DNA of 64,000 nt from Arachidicoccus rhizosphaerae (GTDB lineage Bacteria; Bacteroidota; Bacteroidia; Chitinophagales; Chitinophagaceae). Of this stretch, positions 9,103 to 17,989 are shown in pieces. Where the stretch lies: NCBI RefSeq assembly GCF_900107765.1, contig NZ_FNQY01000005.1, forward strand, positions 172,195 to 236,194, given 5' to 3'. The notes below the pieces were generated by a model that saw only the letters and a list, made by a program, of their open reading frames with translations, was not told the DNA's origin and did not search any database. The first letter of the stretch is position 1. The number at the start of each line of letters is the position of its first letter. Position numbers and translations under genes: made by a program.

Positions 9103-10068
9103 TTAACCCTTCTGTTGCATCAGATCAAGCTCCATATGAATATCAGCCCTTTTATAGGGAGAATGTCCGCCTGGTATTTTCTTAAATCCCAATTTATAGT
9201 ACAGATTAATGGCAGGCTTAAGAAGAGTATTGCTTTCCAGGTAAAGTTTTTTCGCGCCTGCTTTTTTCGCAGTCTCTATGATGGCAGTCCCTAATAACCG
9301 ACCGATTCTTCTGCCCCGGGCCTCTGGCAGGACAGCCATCTTAGCCATCTCAAAATCATAGTTGGGATCATCCATTCTTATGAGCGCACATACACCCACT
9401 ACCTGCCCCTGATATAAGGCCACCAAAATTTTCCCTCCTTTATTAATAATATAAGACTCCGGATTATCCAGCGCTTTATAATCAGCAGCTTCCATTTCAA
9501 AGTACTGACTTATCCACTGAACATTTAACTCCTTGAAAGCCTGTTTAAATTTTGGTTCAAACGGCACAATTACAACGTCCTTACTTTCTCTCAGTTTTTT
9601 TTGTTCAATAACGCGGGTCAGTAAAGATTTTTGACCCAGTAATACTTCCCACTCTTTAATGGCTTCCCATAAAGGAAAACTTGATTGATTTTCTATCTGT
9701 TCTACAGCAGCTTCTACATCCTGATATTGCAGTTTAATTTTCTCTGCCAGTTGTTTACCTTTAGAGGTGAGCCCGACCAGGTTCCTTCTTTTATCACTTG
9801 ATTTAAGACCGGCTCTGACCAGCCCACCTTTGGTCATTTCCTTGACGATTTTTGTTACAGAAGGTTGCGTGTGACCTATTTGCAGGGCAATTTCCGTAAT
9901 GGGCAAAGCTGCGCCCTCCGACAATACAAAAAAGACCGGAAACCATTTTGGCACCAGCTCAAAATCATACAGCTTATACAGTTCTGCCGAATCATCCGTT
10001 ACTTTCCCCGTGAGCAGTCTGAGCCGGCTGCCAATGGCCATTTTTCCAGTTTTATCAAAAAAATCCAT
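9103..10068 (-). CDS. MarR regulator fused to a GNAT N-acetyltransferase
   Basis: This 321-residue protein joins two domains. Residues about 1-145 form a MarR-type winged helix (ALPITEIALQIGHTQPSVTKIVKEMTKGGLV, then the wing SSDKRRNLVGLTSKG). Residues about 165-315 form a GNAT acetyltransferase with the acetyl-CoA loop ARGRRIGRLLGTAII. The architecture is a known one: a DNA-binding sensor attached to an acetyltransferase whose substrate is usually unknown. It is transcribed alone, with its own -7 element at 10100..10107. Its location beside a TonB receptor gene gives no clear functional link. The architecture is secure, the ligand and target are not. Confidence 0.9.
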   Translation of the reverse strand: MDFFDKTGKMAIGSRLRLLTGKVTDDSAELYKLYDFELVPKWFPVFFVLSEGAALPITEIALQIGHTQPSVTKIVKEMTKGGLVRAGLKSSDKRRNLVGLTSKGKQLAEKIKLQYQDVEAAVEQIENQSSFPLWEAIKEWEVLLGQKSLLTRVIEQKKLRESKDVVIVPFEPKFKQAFKELNVQWISQYFEMEAADYKALDNPESYIINKGGKILVALYQGQVVGVCALIRMDDPNYDFEMAKMAVLPEARGRRIGRLLGTAIIETAKKAGAKKLYLESNTLLKPAINLYYKLGFKKIPGGHSPYKRADIHMELDLMQQKG

Positions 10069-10422
10069 AAATACATATTTAATTATATAATCAGTTATGC
10101 AAAATTAAGAATTATTAGATATTCAACAATTTTTTTAGGCCCTGTTATTTATTGGCAGTTTTAAAAATTACGCCCGCCTCCTGAAAGTTAACCTTTGCTT
10201 TAGACTGGTTTCCAACATCGGTGGTAAAGAAAATTATGGTTATATGACCGATTGGACTTAACTTAGGAAAGTAAACCCATTCAAACTGGGTTTATGGCCA
10301 CTTGCCGGTATAGAGCTTTACATATCAATATATTAGATATATAGGAAAGCTAAAAATCAGGATAAGTGAAACGTTTGGAGTCGACACCTGGCCAGTTTAG
10401 AACAACTTAATTTATTCTATAT
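10069..10422. other. Divergent intergenic region, MarR-GNAT / CLC
   Basis: No gene is seen in these 354 bases. It holds the MarR-GNAT promoter near 10100..10129 and must hold the CLC promoter. A small perfect hairpin, AAACCCA (10273..10279) with TGGGTTT (10287..10293), has no T run and no assigned role. Confidence 0.45.
10100..10129 (-). promoter_or_regulatory. Promoter of the MarR-GNAT gene
   Basis: On the minus strand, TTG (10129..10127) is followed after 19 bases by TAATTTTG (10107..10100), an exact TAnnTTTG. The start codon is 32 bases downstream. Confidence 0.55.
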
Positions 10423-12318
10423 ATGAGCAAGGGTTCTTTTTTAAAACGGGGATTACCAGTCTCTATATCGCTTAGTCCTACACTGGATGCTGAGCACATG
10501 CAACCCAAAATTCCGCAGAGCAAAAAAAGGCTGATTACCATCTCCCTTATGGCAATTATTGTGGCTATTTTGATCAGTTTTATTGCTAAGTTTTTAATGT
10601 TCATCATTGGATTTATTACCCAGCTCTCCTTTTTCGGGCAATTATCCATGACAACAGAAGCCAATCCTTCCTTAAATCACCTGGGCATCTGGGTTATATT
10701 TATTCCGGCCATTGGCGGACTGATTGTGGGACTCATGGCACTTTACGGCTCACAGGCCATCAGAGGTCATGGTATTCCGGAAGCCATGGAGCAGATCCTG
10801 ACCAATAAAAGTAAAATAAAGCCAACGATTGTTTACTTAAAACCGATTTCTTCCGCCATAGCCATTGGCACCGGAGGTCCTTTTGGCGCGGAAGGTCCGA
10901 TTATTGCCACAGGAGGTGCGCTGGGCTCCACGCTGGGGCAGATTCTTAAAATATCCAATAATGAACGTAAGATATTGCTCGCCGCTGGCGCCGCCGCCGG
11001 TATGGCAACCATCTTTGGCAGCCCCGTATCTTCCATTTTCCTTGCCATAGAGCTTTTATTGTTTGAGTTCTCACCCAGATCAATTATTCCGGTAGCGCTG
11101 GCTTGTATCACCGGCGCTGCAGGTCATCATCTTTTTTTCGGGCAGGGCCCCGTTTTCCCGATGGGCACTCAGGTTGCCATGCCCGGCAATACAGCGCTGT
11201 TATGGTATAGTATTATGGGCCTCGTCCTGGGGTTTCTTTCTATACTGGCAACCAAAAGCGTTTTTTGGATAGAGGACTTATTTGCTAAAATACCCATTAA
11301 CTGGTTCTGGTATCCGGCCATTGGTGGCTTAATAGCCGGTGTTATCGGTTATTTTGCTCCCAGAACCCTGGGAGTGGGCTATTTTAATATTACAGATATT
11401 CTGACAGGTAGTCTGCCGATAACTTTACTGTTATCCCTGTCCATCCTGAAATTCCTTTCCTGGACCATCGCACTGGGCAGCGGCACCTCAGGGGGAACCC
11501 TGGCTCCTCTATTAACCATTGGTGGCGCTACCGGATTATTATTCGGGATGGCGATCCAGCATTATTTTCCGAACAGCGGCATCAATCTTCCGCTGGCAGC
11601 GCTTATTGGCATGTCGGCTCTGTTCGCAGGTGCGAGTCGCGCATTATTAACCTCCATTATTTTCGCTATTGAGAGCACTGGTCAATCCAACGCGCTGTTG
11701 CCATTACTTGCTGCTTGTTCCGGGGCCTATTTCGTGTCTTTTTTCTTTATGAAATATACCATCATGACCGAGAAAATAGCACGCAAAGGTGTCAAAATTC
11801 CGGAGTCATATGAACCCGACGTCCTGGAGAAAATAAGAGTCTCCCAGGTTACTAAGTCTAATACAATGGTAACACATTCTTCCGACTCCATCAACACCGT
11901 CAAAGAGTTAATTTTAAAGGACAACCAACATATTAATTATTTTATGGTTCGCTCTGATGACGGAACTTATATCGGTTATTTAAGTGTGATGGATTTATTT
12001 GGTAATCATCCGGAGCAACAAACAATCGGTAGTCTGATTACCGATAAAAATGAAGTATTTATCAGCGATTCGGAAAATTTGCTGTTCGCATTAAAATTGC
12101 TTATCAAAAAGGACAAAGAAGCACTGCCTGTCAAAAATGATCAGGGAAATTATATTGGCCTATTGACCTATAAGGACATCCTGAGCGCCTATCAGATTAA
12201 TCAGGGAGAATTCATAAAGACCAATCCTGCCATTTCTCTTAAAAGACAAGGACTTAAGATTCTTGCCAGGGGAAGCCATATCATGGGTGACAGGCGTCAA
12301 CGCCATCCCAGACATTAA
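10423..12318 (+). CDS. CLC chloride channel/antiporter with CBS domains
   Basis: This 631-residue CLC protein has the classical anion-pathway motifs: GHGIP at residues 115-119, GAEGP with the gating glutamate at residue 157, and GSGTSGGTLAP from residue 352. After the membrane domain (to about residue 450), a cytoplasmic region contains a CBS pair (about 470-590, with YIGYLSVMDLF and YIGLLTYKDIL), which in other CLCs binds nucleotides and modulates transport. It probably moves chloride across the inner membrane, either as an exchanger or as a channel. The N-terminus before the first membrane helix is about 35 residues. RelA follows 90 bases later on the same strand and could be co-transcribed. 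Confidence 0.92.
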   Translation: MSKGSFLKRGLPVSISLSPTLDAEHMQPKIPQSKKRLITISLMAIIVAILISFIAKFLMFIIGFITQLSFFGQLSMTTEANPSLNHLGIWVIFIPAIGGLIVGLMALYGSQAIRGHGIPEAMEQILTNKSKIKPTIVYLKPISSAIAIGTGGPFGAEGPIIATGGALGSTLGQILKISNNERKILLAAGAAAGMATIFGSPVSSIFLAIELLLFEFSPRSIIPVALACITGAAGHHLFFGQGPVFPMGTQVAMPGNTALLWYSIMGLVLGFLSILATKSVFWIEDLFAKIPINWFWYPAIGGLIAGVIGYFAPRTLGVGYFNITDILTGSLPITLLLSLSILKFLSWTIALGSGTSGGTLAPLLTIGGATGLLFGMAIQHYFPNSGINLPLAALIGMSALFAGASRALLTSIIFAIESTGQSNALLPLLAACSGAYFVSFFFMKYTIMTEKIARKGVKIPESYEPDVLEKIRVSQVTKSNTMVTHSSDSINTVKELILKDNQHINYFMVRSDDGTYIGYLSVMDLFGNHPEQQTIGSLITDKNEVFISDSENLLFALKLLIKKDKEALPVKNDQGNYIGLLTYKDILSAYQINQGEFIKTNPAISLKRQGLKILARGSHIMGDRRQRHPRH

Positions 12319-12407
12319 ACATTACACTCCTTTGAAAAATATAAATTATTTTTTCCGTACTGTTCACAATTGCCTAAATTCGTATATACAAAAGACTTTG
12401 AGACAAT

Positions 12408-14657
12408 TTGAAACAAACAACAACAGAAAAGGAATTAGTCAGGTATAGCCTGAATGAGGAGCAGGAGAAAAGGGAAATCCTGCGCAGGTACCGTGCTTTA
12501 TTAAGAACGCTCAGACCGAAATTTAAAAAAGGAGACAAAGAAATTGTCCGGCACGCCTTTTATATGGCTGCCGAGGCACATAAAACCATGCGCCGCAAAA
12601 GCGGGGAACCCTATATTTTTCATCCGATCTCAGTAGCCATGATTTGTGTGGAAGAGATCGGTCTGGGCGTGCGCAGTACCATCTGTGCCCTTTTGCACGA
12701 CACTGTAGAAGATACCGACATTTCCATAGAGGACATTACCCGGGAATTCGGGAATGAAATCGCCCGTATTGTGGATGGGCTCACTAAAATCTCCACCGTT
12801 GTAGATGCCTCCACCACACAACAGACCGAGAATTTTAAGAAAATATTACTGACACTTACAGATGACCCAAGGGTTATCCTGATTAAACTGGCTGACCGGT
12901 TACACAATATGCGCACCCTGGACTGGATGAAACCAGAAAAGCAACTTAAAATCGCCAGTGAAACCGTCTGGGTGTATGCACCGCTCGCCCACCGCATGGG
13001 TCTTTATAATATCAAGACCGAGCTGGAAGATCTTTCCATGAAATACCTGGAAAAGGAAAAATATAAAGAGATTGCCCGCAAGCTTGCAGAAACCAGAAGA
13101 GAACGTACGCGCTTCATTAATGAGTTCATAAAACCTATTAAGGACAAATTACTGAGTGCCGGCTTTAATTTCGAAATTTACGGTCGTCCTAAAAGCATCC
13201 ATTCCATCTGGAATAAAATGAAAAAGAAGGGCGTTACTTTTGAAGAGGTATACGATCTTTTTGCCATCAGAGTCATCCTGGATTCTGAACCGGAAAAAGA
13301 AAAGGAGGAGTGCTGGAAAGTGTATTCCATCGTCACTGACTCTTATGCACCTGCCCCCGAAAGACTCCGTGACTGGCTGAGTAATCCTAAAAGTAACGGT
13401 TATGAAGCCCTGCATACTACCGTTATGGGGCCTAAGGGCAAGTGGGTAGAAGTCCAGATTCGTACAAAACGAATGAATGAAATCGCGGAAAAAGGTCTGG
13501 CTGCCCACTGGAAATACAAGGAAGGCACCAGCACCGAAGACCGTTTTGATAAATGGTTTGGGCAAATCAGAGAAATGATCAGTTCTCAAGGAACTGACAG
13601 TATCGACTTCCTGGAGGACTTCAAAACAAGTTTTCTAGCCGAAGAAATTTACGCTTATACGCCTAAAGGAGACATTAAGATGTTACCTAAAGGTTCTACA
13701 GCGCTGGATTTTGCCTTTAGCATCCACTCCGCAGTAGGTCAAAAATGTATTGGCGCCAAAGTCAACCATAAACTGGTTCCCATCAGCCATATCCTGCGTA
13801 GTGGGGATCAGGTCGAGATTATTACCAGTAACAAGCAAAAACCCAGCGAAGACTGGTTAAACCTGGTGGTTACCGCAAAAGCGAAAAATAGAATTAAAGA
13901 TGCTTTAAAAGAGGAAAAAAGAGCCATTGGAGAAGATGGGAAATATACCCTTAAAAGAAAATTAGAGAATCTGGGAGTACCTGTCTCGACTTATAACGTT
14001 GATGAACTGGTAAGCTTCTATGGCTTAACCTCTCACCTGGACCTGTATTATTCCATCGCCATTAAAAAAATTGACTTAAAAGAACTGAAGACATTTTCTG
14101 TCAATGGGGACAGGTTAGAACCTCCAAAAATTGAAGTAAAATCGGATAAACCAGTTTATAATCCGGATGCGAAGACGCTTAATAAAAAAGATTCAGAGCT
14201 AATTATTTTTGGAGAAAGCAGTGACAAAATCATGTACACCCTGGCCAATTGCTGCCACCCTATTCCGGGTGATGATGTATTTGGCTTTGTGAGCGTGGGT
14301 AAAGGCTTAATCATACACAGAACCAATTGCCCGAATGCGGCACAGTTAATGGCCAATCAGGGACACCGTATTGTTAAAACAAAATGGGCGAAAAATAAAG
14401 AAATCTCCTTTCTTACAGGCATTGAAATTATCGGCGTAGATGACGTAGGCGTCATCAACAAAATCACCAATGTTATCAGTGGAGAATTAAAAATTAATAT
14501 CTCCGCACTTAGCATTGAATCCAGGGAAGGGTTGTTTAATGGCCGGCTTAAAATATTCGTTCATGACAAGGAAGAACTTGATACCTTGGTGGACCATTTA
14601 AAAAAATTAGACGGGATTCAGGGAGTTGAACGCTTTGATGCTGAAGACCTCCAATAA
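12408..14657 (+). CDS. Bifunctional RelA/SpoT (p)ppGpp synthetase/hydrolase
   Basis: The 749-residue enzyme makes and degrades the alarmone (p)ppGpp. Its domains are an HD hydrolase (about 45-200, with HDTVEDT from His97 and LADRLHNMRTL), a nucleotidyltransferase synthetase (about 240-360, with GRPKSIHSIW, NGYEALHTTV and EVQIRT), a TGS domain (about 408-468) and a C-terminal ACT domain (about 670-749). Both catalytic halves look intact. The frame opens after a TGA at 12399..12401 and its first usable start is TTG at 12408. The next methionine is near residue 53, already inside the conserved region, so TTG is the likely start. It is followed by a strong terminator. Confidence 0.95.
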   Translation: MKQTTTEKELVRYSLNEEQEKREILRRYRALLRTLRPKFKKGDKEIVRHAFYMAAEAHKTMRRKSGEPYIFHPISVAMICVEEIGLGVRSTICALLHDTVEDTDISIEDITREFGNEIARIVDGLTKISTVVDASTTQQTENFKKILLTLTDDPRVILIKLADRLHNMRTLDWMKPEKQLKIASETVWVYAPLAHRMGLYNIKTELEDLSMKYLEKEKYKEIARKLAETRRERTRFINEFIKPIKDKLLSAGFNFEIYGRPKSIHSIWNKMKKKGVTFEEVYDLFAIRVILDSEPEKEKEECWKVYSIVTDSYAPAPERLRDWLSNPKSNGYEALHTTVMGPKGKWVEVQIRTKRMNEIAEKGLAAHWKYKEGTSTEDRFDKWFGQIREMISSQGTDSIDFLEDFKTSFLAEEIYAYTPKGDIKMLPKGSTALDFAFSIHSAVGQKCIGAKVNHKLVPISHILRSGDQVEIITSNKQKPSEDWLNLVVTAKAKNRIKDALKEEKRAIGEDGKYTLKRKLENLGVPVSTYNVDELVSFYGLTSHLDLYYSIAIKKIDLKELKTFSVNGDRLEPPKIEVKSDKPVYNPDAKTLNKKDSELIIFGESSDKIMYTLANCCHPIPGDDVFGFVSVGKGLIIHRTNCPNAAQLMANQGHRIVKTKWAKNKEISFLTGIEIIGVDDVGVINKITNVISGELKINISALSIESREGLFNGRLKIFVHDKEELDTLVDHLKKLDGIQGVERFDAEDLQ

Positions 14658-14684
14658 ACCTTCAAGTAATCAAGAATTGATTAA

Positions 14685-14725
14685 GGACAATGCCACAGCT
14701 TCTAATTGGCATTGTCCATTTTTTT
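14685..14725 (+). terminator. Terminator of relA/spoT
   Basis: GGACAATGCCA (14685..14695) pairs perfectly with TGGCATTGTCC (14707..14717) and is followed by a seven-T run at 14719..14725. It survives intact next to the transposon right end. Confidence 0.93.
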
Positions 14726-14819
14726 GAACTTCACCAGCAAGGCCTGACATACGGACTTAATTATCGAATAAACAGTGGAGAAAGGAAACTCGCATTTTTT
14801 GTATTTACAGCTCTCTCTA

Positions 14820-14985
14820 TTGTACGAAACCTTGCGGTAGCCCTCCGAAGTAACAGCATTTTATGCTGCGTCAATTTCAGGAAGACAGCCGCGTTGTTCT
14901 TCAGGCTTCATAGACTCGCCTAACGGCGACGCCTCCACCTGTTTTTGTTTTTAGTCCGACTACGCACCACAACCAGACTGTATTT
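14820..14985 (-). ncRNA. Candidate omegaRNA (reRNA) of TnpB
   Basis: In this family the guide-bearing omegaRNA overlaps the 3' end of tnpB and runs to the right end of the element. On the minus strand here I see a hairpin TCGCC-GTTA-GGCGA (about 14914..14929), then TATGAAGCC and a later GGCT that can pair with it, then GAAGA/TCTTC arms and the palindrome at 14854..14868. The TATGAAGCC stretch after a GGCGA hairpin resembles known tnpB 3' ends. The exact limits and the guide are not determined. The guide would come from sequence beyond the element end, toward lower coordinates. Confidence 0.5.
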
Positions 14986-16072
14986 TTATGCCTTCATTCA
15001 GTATGTTTATCGCAGCATTAATGTCCCTGTCATGGTTTGTTAAACATGTAGGACAGGTCCAGCTGCGGTCTTTAAGCAGAAGGTCTTCTTTCTTAAAGCC
15101 GCAAGAGGAACAGCGCTTACTGGAGGCAAAGAACCGGCCTACTTCTATGTAATCACGGTTATGCCATTCACTCTTGTATTTAAGACGGGTCAGGATTGCA
15201 CCCATGGATACATCCTGGAGAGATTTTGCCAATTTGTGGTTTTTCAGCATGTTCGTTACAGCAAGATCTTCAACTGCGAGCAAGTCGTGGTTTTTGACTA
15301 TTTCGGTGGTCATCTTGTCGTTATGGTCATGCCTGATATTTTTGATGCTTTCATGTAACCGTGCAACACGTCTGCGGAGCCGTTGCCTGGATTTACCTCC
15401 TTTTTGTTTTTTTGATAGTTGTCTTTGCGTATAAGCCAGCTTTTTCTCAATTGATTTGAGTGCCTTTTTATTATCGTATTGAGTGCCATCCGATAGGGTG
15501 GCCGCTTCTTTAATACCCATATCAATGCCCACCTGCTTACCCGTTTTTTCAAATACGGCGTATTCGCCCGCACAGGTAAAGGATGCATAGTATTTACCGG
15601 TGGTAGTCTTGGAGATATGGACATACAGGATCTTACCGGTAATCTCACGGCTTAGATTCACCTTGATCAGGCTGTCCAGCTTGGGTATCTTTAACAGGCC
15701 ATTACTTAGTTTAGCATTCTGTGGTATTTTGAAGCATTGCCGGTCATTACGGCTCTTGAACCGGGGGAAGGCACTTGTTTTATTAAAAAAGCGCTTAAAA
15801 GCCGTGTCAAGGTCTTGTACAGCCATTTGCAGTGGCTGGGCGATAACTTCCCCCAGCCACTTGGTAGCCTCCTGCTTTTTTAATACCGGCAGTTGGGCAT
15901 TCATCTCTTTTTTGGACAGACACCGGTGTTCTTCTTTGTAGACCCTGTTATGAAGATCAAGACAGTAATTATATACATAGCGGCAACACCCCAACTGTTT
16001 AGCGAGGAATATTTCCTGCTTTTTGGTCGGATAAATCCTGAATTTATATGCTTTTATGTATGCCTTTTTCAC
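14960..16072 (-). CDS. tnpB: TnpB RNA-guided nuclease, IS200/IS605 family
   Basis: This is a full-length 370-residue TnpB. The N-terminal helix-turn-helix region is typical (KAYKFRIYPTKKQ). The RuvC residues are all present: Asp184 in GIDMGI, Glu268 in AVEDL and Asp350 in NHDRDINAA. The C-terminal zinc finger uses Cys321, Cys324, Cys340 and Cys343. In characterised members TnpB cuts DNA under guidance of an RNA from its own 3' region and helps the element to persist. No partner tnpA is present. Intact catalytic residues suggest recent arrival or selection for activity. A promoter match lies about 240 bases upstream. Confidence 0.95.
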   Translation of the reverse strand: MKKAYIKAYKFRIYPTKKQEIFLAKQLGCCRYVYNYCLDLHNRVYKEEHRCLSKKEMNAQLPVLKKQEATKWLGEVIAQPLQMAVQDLDTAFKRFFNKTSAFPRFKSRNDRQCFKIPQNAKLSNGLLKIPKLDSLIKVNLSREITGKILYVHISKTTTGKYYASFTCAGEYAVFEKTGKQVGIDMGIKEAATLSDGTQYDNKKALKSIEKKLAYTQRQLSKKQKGGKSRQRLRRRVARLHESIKNIRHDHNDKMTTEIVKNHDLLAVEDLAVTNMLKNHKLAKSLQDVSMGAILTRLKYKSEWHNRDYIEVGRFFASSKRCSSCGFKKEDLLLKDRSWTCPTCLTNHDRDINAAINILNEGIKIQSGCGA

Positions 16073-16570
16073 TGGTCTGTCTTTTAATTAGAGGACATTT
16101 CAATAGTTATAGTGGCCCATAGCCTTAATATACAATTCCGTTAGCAAGGGGACTACCCACCTGCTATTTTCTTATTTTATATCCCTGTTTTCTAAATTGC
16201 TTGCTCGGCAAAGCGGTACAATAATCGATTATATGAATCAGGTATCACTCGATGCGTTTATTCACGCGCCCGGTGTTAAATCATAGATATCGGTAGGTTA
16301 CCTGTTTCATGGTAGCAAAGATAGAATAAAAATATGAATTGCCAAACATTTTGGCAGAAAATGTAAAAAATAATAAATATTATGTTTTTAGTGCTAATAA
16401 ATTTTTAATCTCATTTGATCTGCAGCTATTGTATGAAATCTTCGATAGCTAAGCGAGTATTAACATAATGTGGATATTGCCAATTGTGTAAAGCATTCCA
16501 TAAAATACGGAGTGCTTTTTTTGCTTTTTTAAAACTCAAACTTTAATAGGTCAGACTTAAAAAAAAGTTA
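16073..16570. other. AT-rich stretch between tnpB and the integrase relic
   Basis: I recognise no gene here. It contains a probable minus-strand promoter (16316..16346) and a small hairpin TGCCAAA/TTTGGCA at 16340..16356. The left end of the tnpB element should lie in the first part. Confidence 0.4.
16316..16346 (-). promoter_or_regulatory. Bacteroidota-type promoter reading toward tnpB
   Basis: On the minus strand TTTG (16346..16343) and TATCTTTG (16323..16316) are separated by 19 bases, a full match to the -33/-7 pattern. Transcription would start near 16309 and reach tnpB after about 240 bases. Confidence 0.5.
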
Positions 16571-17182
16571 GTGATTAATGGCCGGTCGGAAAGTACATAT
16601 GGAAATTATGTTCGGCATCTGGCCCATATCGCTTTACATTTTAATAAAACCACTCCGCCTTTCATCGGAGCAAGTGCCCGATTATTTGTTCTTAAAGAAA
16701 AAGTCCGAGGATGTTTCCAAAACATTTTTTATTCTGACTGTTCATGCCCTGCGCGCTGCATGCCGGATTTATGACCTTCCTTACGAGCAGTTCAAACTTT
16801 CGAAGCTACCCAGTGAGAAAAAATCACCGGTCGTTCTTAATATATCAGAAGCTAGATCTCTACTTACTTTGGCAAGGGCGTTCTTAGCAGGCTAAAGACG
16901 CATCTTGATTACTGGAATCCCACAAAGTTTGTATTTGAGAGCTTACCAAGTTCCGGTAGTCCAATTTCCATTGCAAGTATTAATCATGTACTAAAAGAGT
17001 CAGTAAAGATTACTGGCATCACCAAAAGGATGTCGGCGCATAGTCTTCGCCATAGTTATGCAACGCCACTCGTTGAGAGTCATGTCCCTTTATCCAATTC
17101 CACTATAAATGACGAAAAACCAAGAAAGAACCATTGGTGTTTTAAGTCAGATATCCCATTGACAAGCTGCCAGATAAAATAA
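16571..17182 (+). pseudogene. Broken tyrosine recombinase (integrase) relic
   Basis: Pieces of one tyrosine recombinase lie in shifting frames. The first frame (from 16571) gives an N-terminal SAM-like piece, GRSESTYGNYVRHL. A second frame (to 16895) continues with YDLPYEQFKLSKLPSEKKSPVVL, typical of integrases found with IS91-type elements. A third frame from about 16870 gives LKTHLDYWNPTKFVFES and then the catalytic-box remnant MSAHSLRHSYAT. The central part that should carry the first catalytic arginine is missing, and the end lacks the tyrosine. I infer frameshifts plus an internal deletion. It cannot be functional. Confidence 0.8.
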
Positions 17183-17559
17183 TTAGAAATTTTGGAGAAC
17201 GGATGGAAGGCAAATCTTAAAAAAGCTCATCTATTTTTAGTCTGTTTGCACATCCAGGATTAAATACCCGATTAGTTCCGATAAAATTGCAGGTTTTATG
17301 CAGAGGCAGGGGCATAAAAAACCGTATCGGACCTGCATGGTTAATGCCAGGTCCGATACGGTAAAATACATTATATGGACTTTATCCTTAGAGGCCTTAG
17401 ACTTCACGATCCGGGAAAATTAAAATTCTCCCGAGGATTGTAAGTAAGTTTCTGTGCAGAAGTATTCTTAATGATACATAAGGTGTAATAAAAGTACTCC
17501 CTTACCTTTTCTGCATCAGCAAATTAATTTCGTCCCGCTGATCAAACAGCAGGAATAAA
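17183..17559. other. Region downstream of the ribosomal protein operon
   Basis: Apart from the terminator at 17316..17362, I see no gene here. In many Bacteroidota ftsY follows DUF4295 at this point, but no ftsY sequence is present. Confidence 0.5.
17316..17362 (-). terminator. Terminator of the rpmB operon
   Basis: ACCGTATCGGACCTG (17321..17335) and its complement (17348..17362) form a 15-bp perfect stem. Read on the minus strand it is followed by a T run (A bases at 17316..17320). Confidence 0.85.
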
Positions 17560-17730
17560 TTATTTTGCTAAAAATTCCTTGATATTGTCTTTATGTACGA
17601 TCGCTTCTTTAAAAGTGTAAGCGCCGGTTTTAGGGCTGCGTACAGTTTTAATCACTTTAGTCCAGTTTTTAGCGTCTGCTGCTGCTTTCTGGTCTTTAGT
17701 TTTAATCGCGGTTTTAGCTGCTTTTGCCAT
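17560..17730 (-). CDS. DUF4295 family small basic protein
   Basis: This 56-residue lysine-rich protein reads MAKAAKTAIK at the start and has the family core VIKTVRSPKTGAYTFKE around residues 26-42. DUF4295 proteins are restricted to Bacteroidota and are almost always encoded after rpmG. Their role is unknown, but the context suggests a ribosome-associated function. The gene lies 43 bases after rpmG and appears to be the last gene of the operon. Confidence 0.9.
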   Translation of the reverse strand: MAKAAKTAIKTKDQKAAADAKNWTKVIKTVRSPKTGAYTFKEAIVHKDNIKEFLAK

Positions 17731-17773
17731 AATTCGTTATTTATAAGTTCCACCGGTTACTACCGGGGGAGGA

Positions 17774-17956
17774 TTATTTAATTTCTTTGTGTACAGTTAC
17801 TTTTTTCAAAATAGGATTATACTTTTTAAGCTCTAAACGCTCAGCAGTATTTTTCTTATTTTTCTGTGTAATGTAACGGCTGGTTCCTGGAAGACCACTA
17901 GCTTTGTGTTCTGTGCATTCCAAAATTACCTGAACCCTGTTTCCTTTCTTTGCCAT
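17774..17956 (-). CDS. rpmG: 50S ribosomal protein L33
   Basis: The 60-residue sequence ([18 protein letters not shown], then [13 protein letters not shown] and a basic C-terminus ending [18 protein letters not shown]) is a typical L33. It sits between rpmB and DUF4295 with short gaps, so the three are probably one transcript from the promoter at 18249..18280. It retains only one cysteine (in ILECTEH), so it is the zinc-free type. Confidence 0.97.
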   Translation of the reverse strand: MAKKGNRVQVILECTEHKASGLPGTSRYITQKNKKNTAERLELKKYNPILKKVTVHKEIK

Positions 17957-17989
17957 TGCTATAATACTTTAATTGTTGTCGACTTTTGA

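Larger units (their letters stand above)
14730..16350 (-). mobile_element. IS200/IS605-type element carrying only tnpB (limits approximate)
   Basis: The element contains an intact tnpB but no tnpA (Y1 transposase), so it would need help in trans to move. The right end must lie between the relA terminator (ending 14725) and about 14850. A subterminal palindrome, CAGCATTTTATGCTG at 14854..14868, resembles the hairpins that mark the ends of this family. The left end lies somewhere in 16080..16350 and I could not place it. The limits given are outer bounds rather than mapped ends. Confidence 0.6.

Noticed and set aside
14690..14923. 77-codon + strand frame between relA/spoT and tnpB
   Set aside because: It overlaps the relA terminator and the transposon right-end structures and has no protein-like pattern.
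17593..17781. 62-codon + strand frame overlapping DUF4295
   Set aside because: It is antisense to the well-supported DUF4295 gene and cysteine/phenylalanine-rich without a family match.
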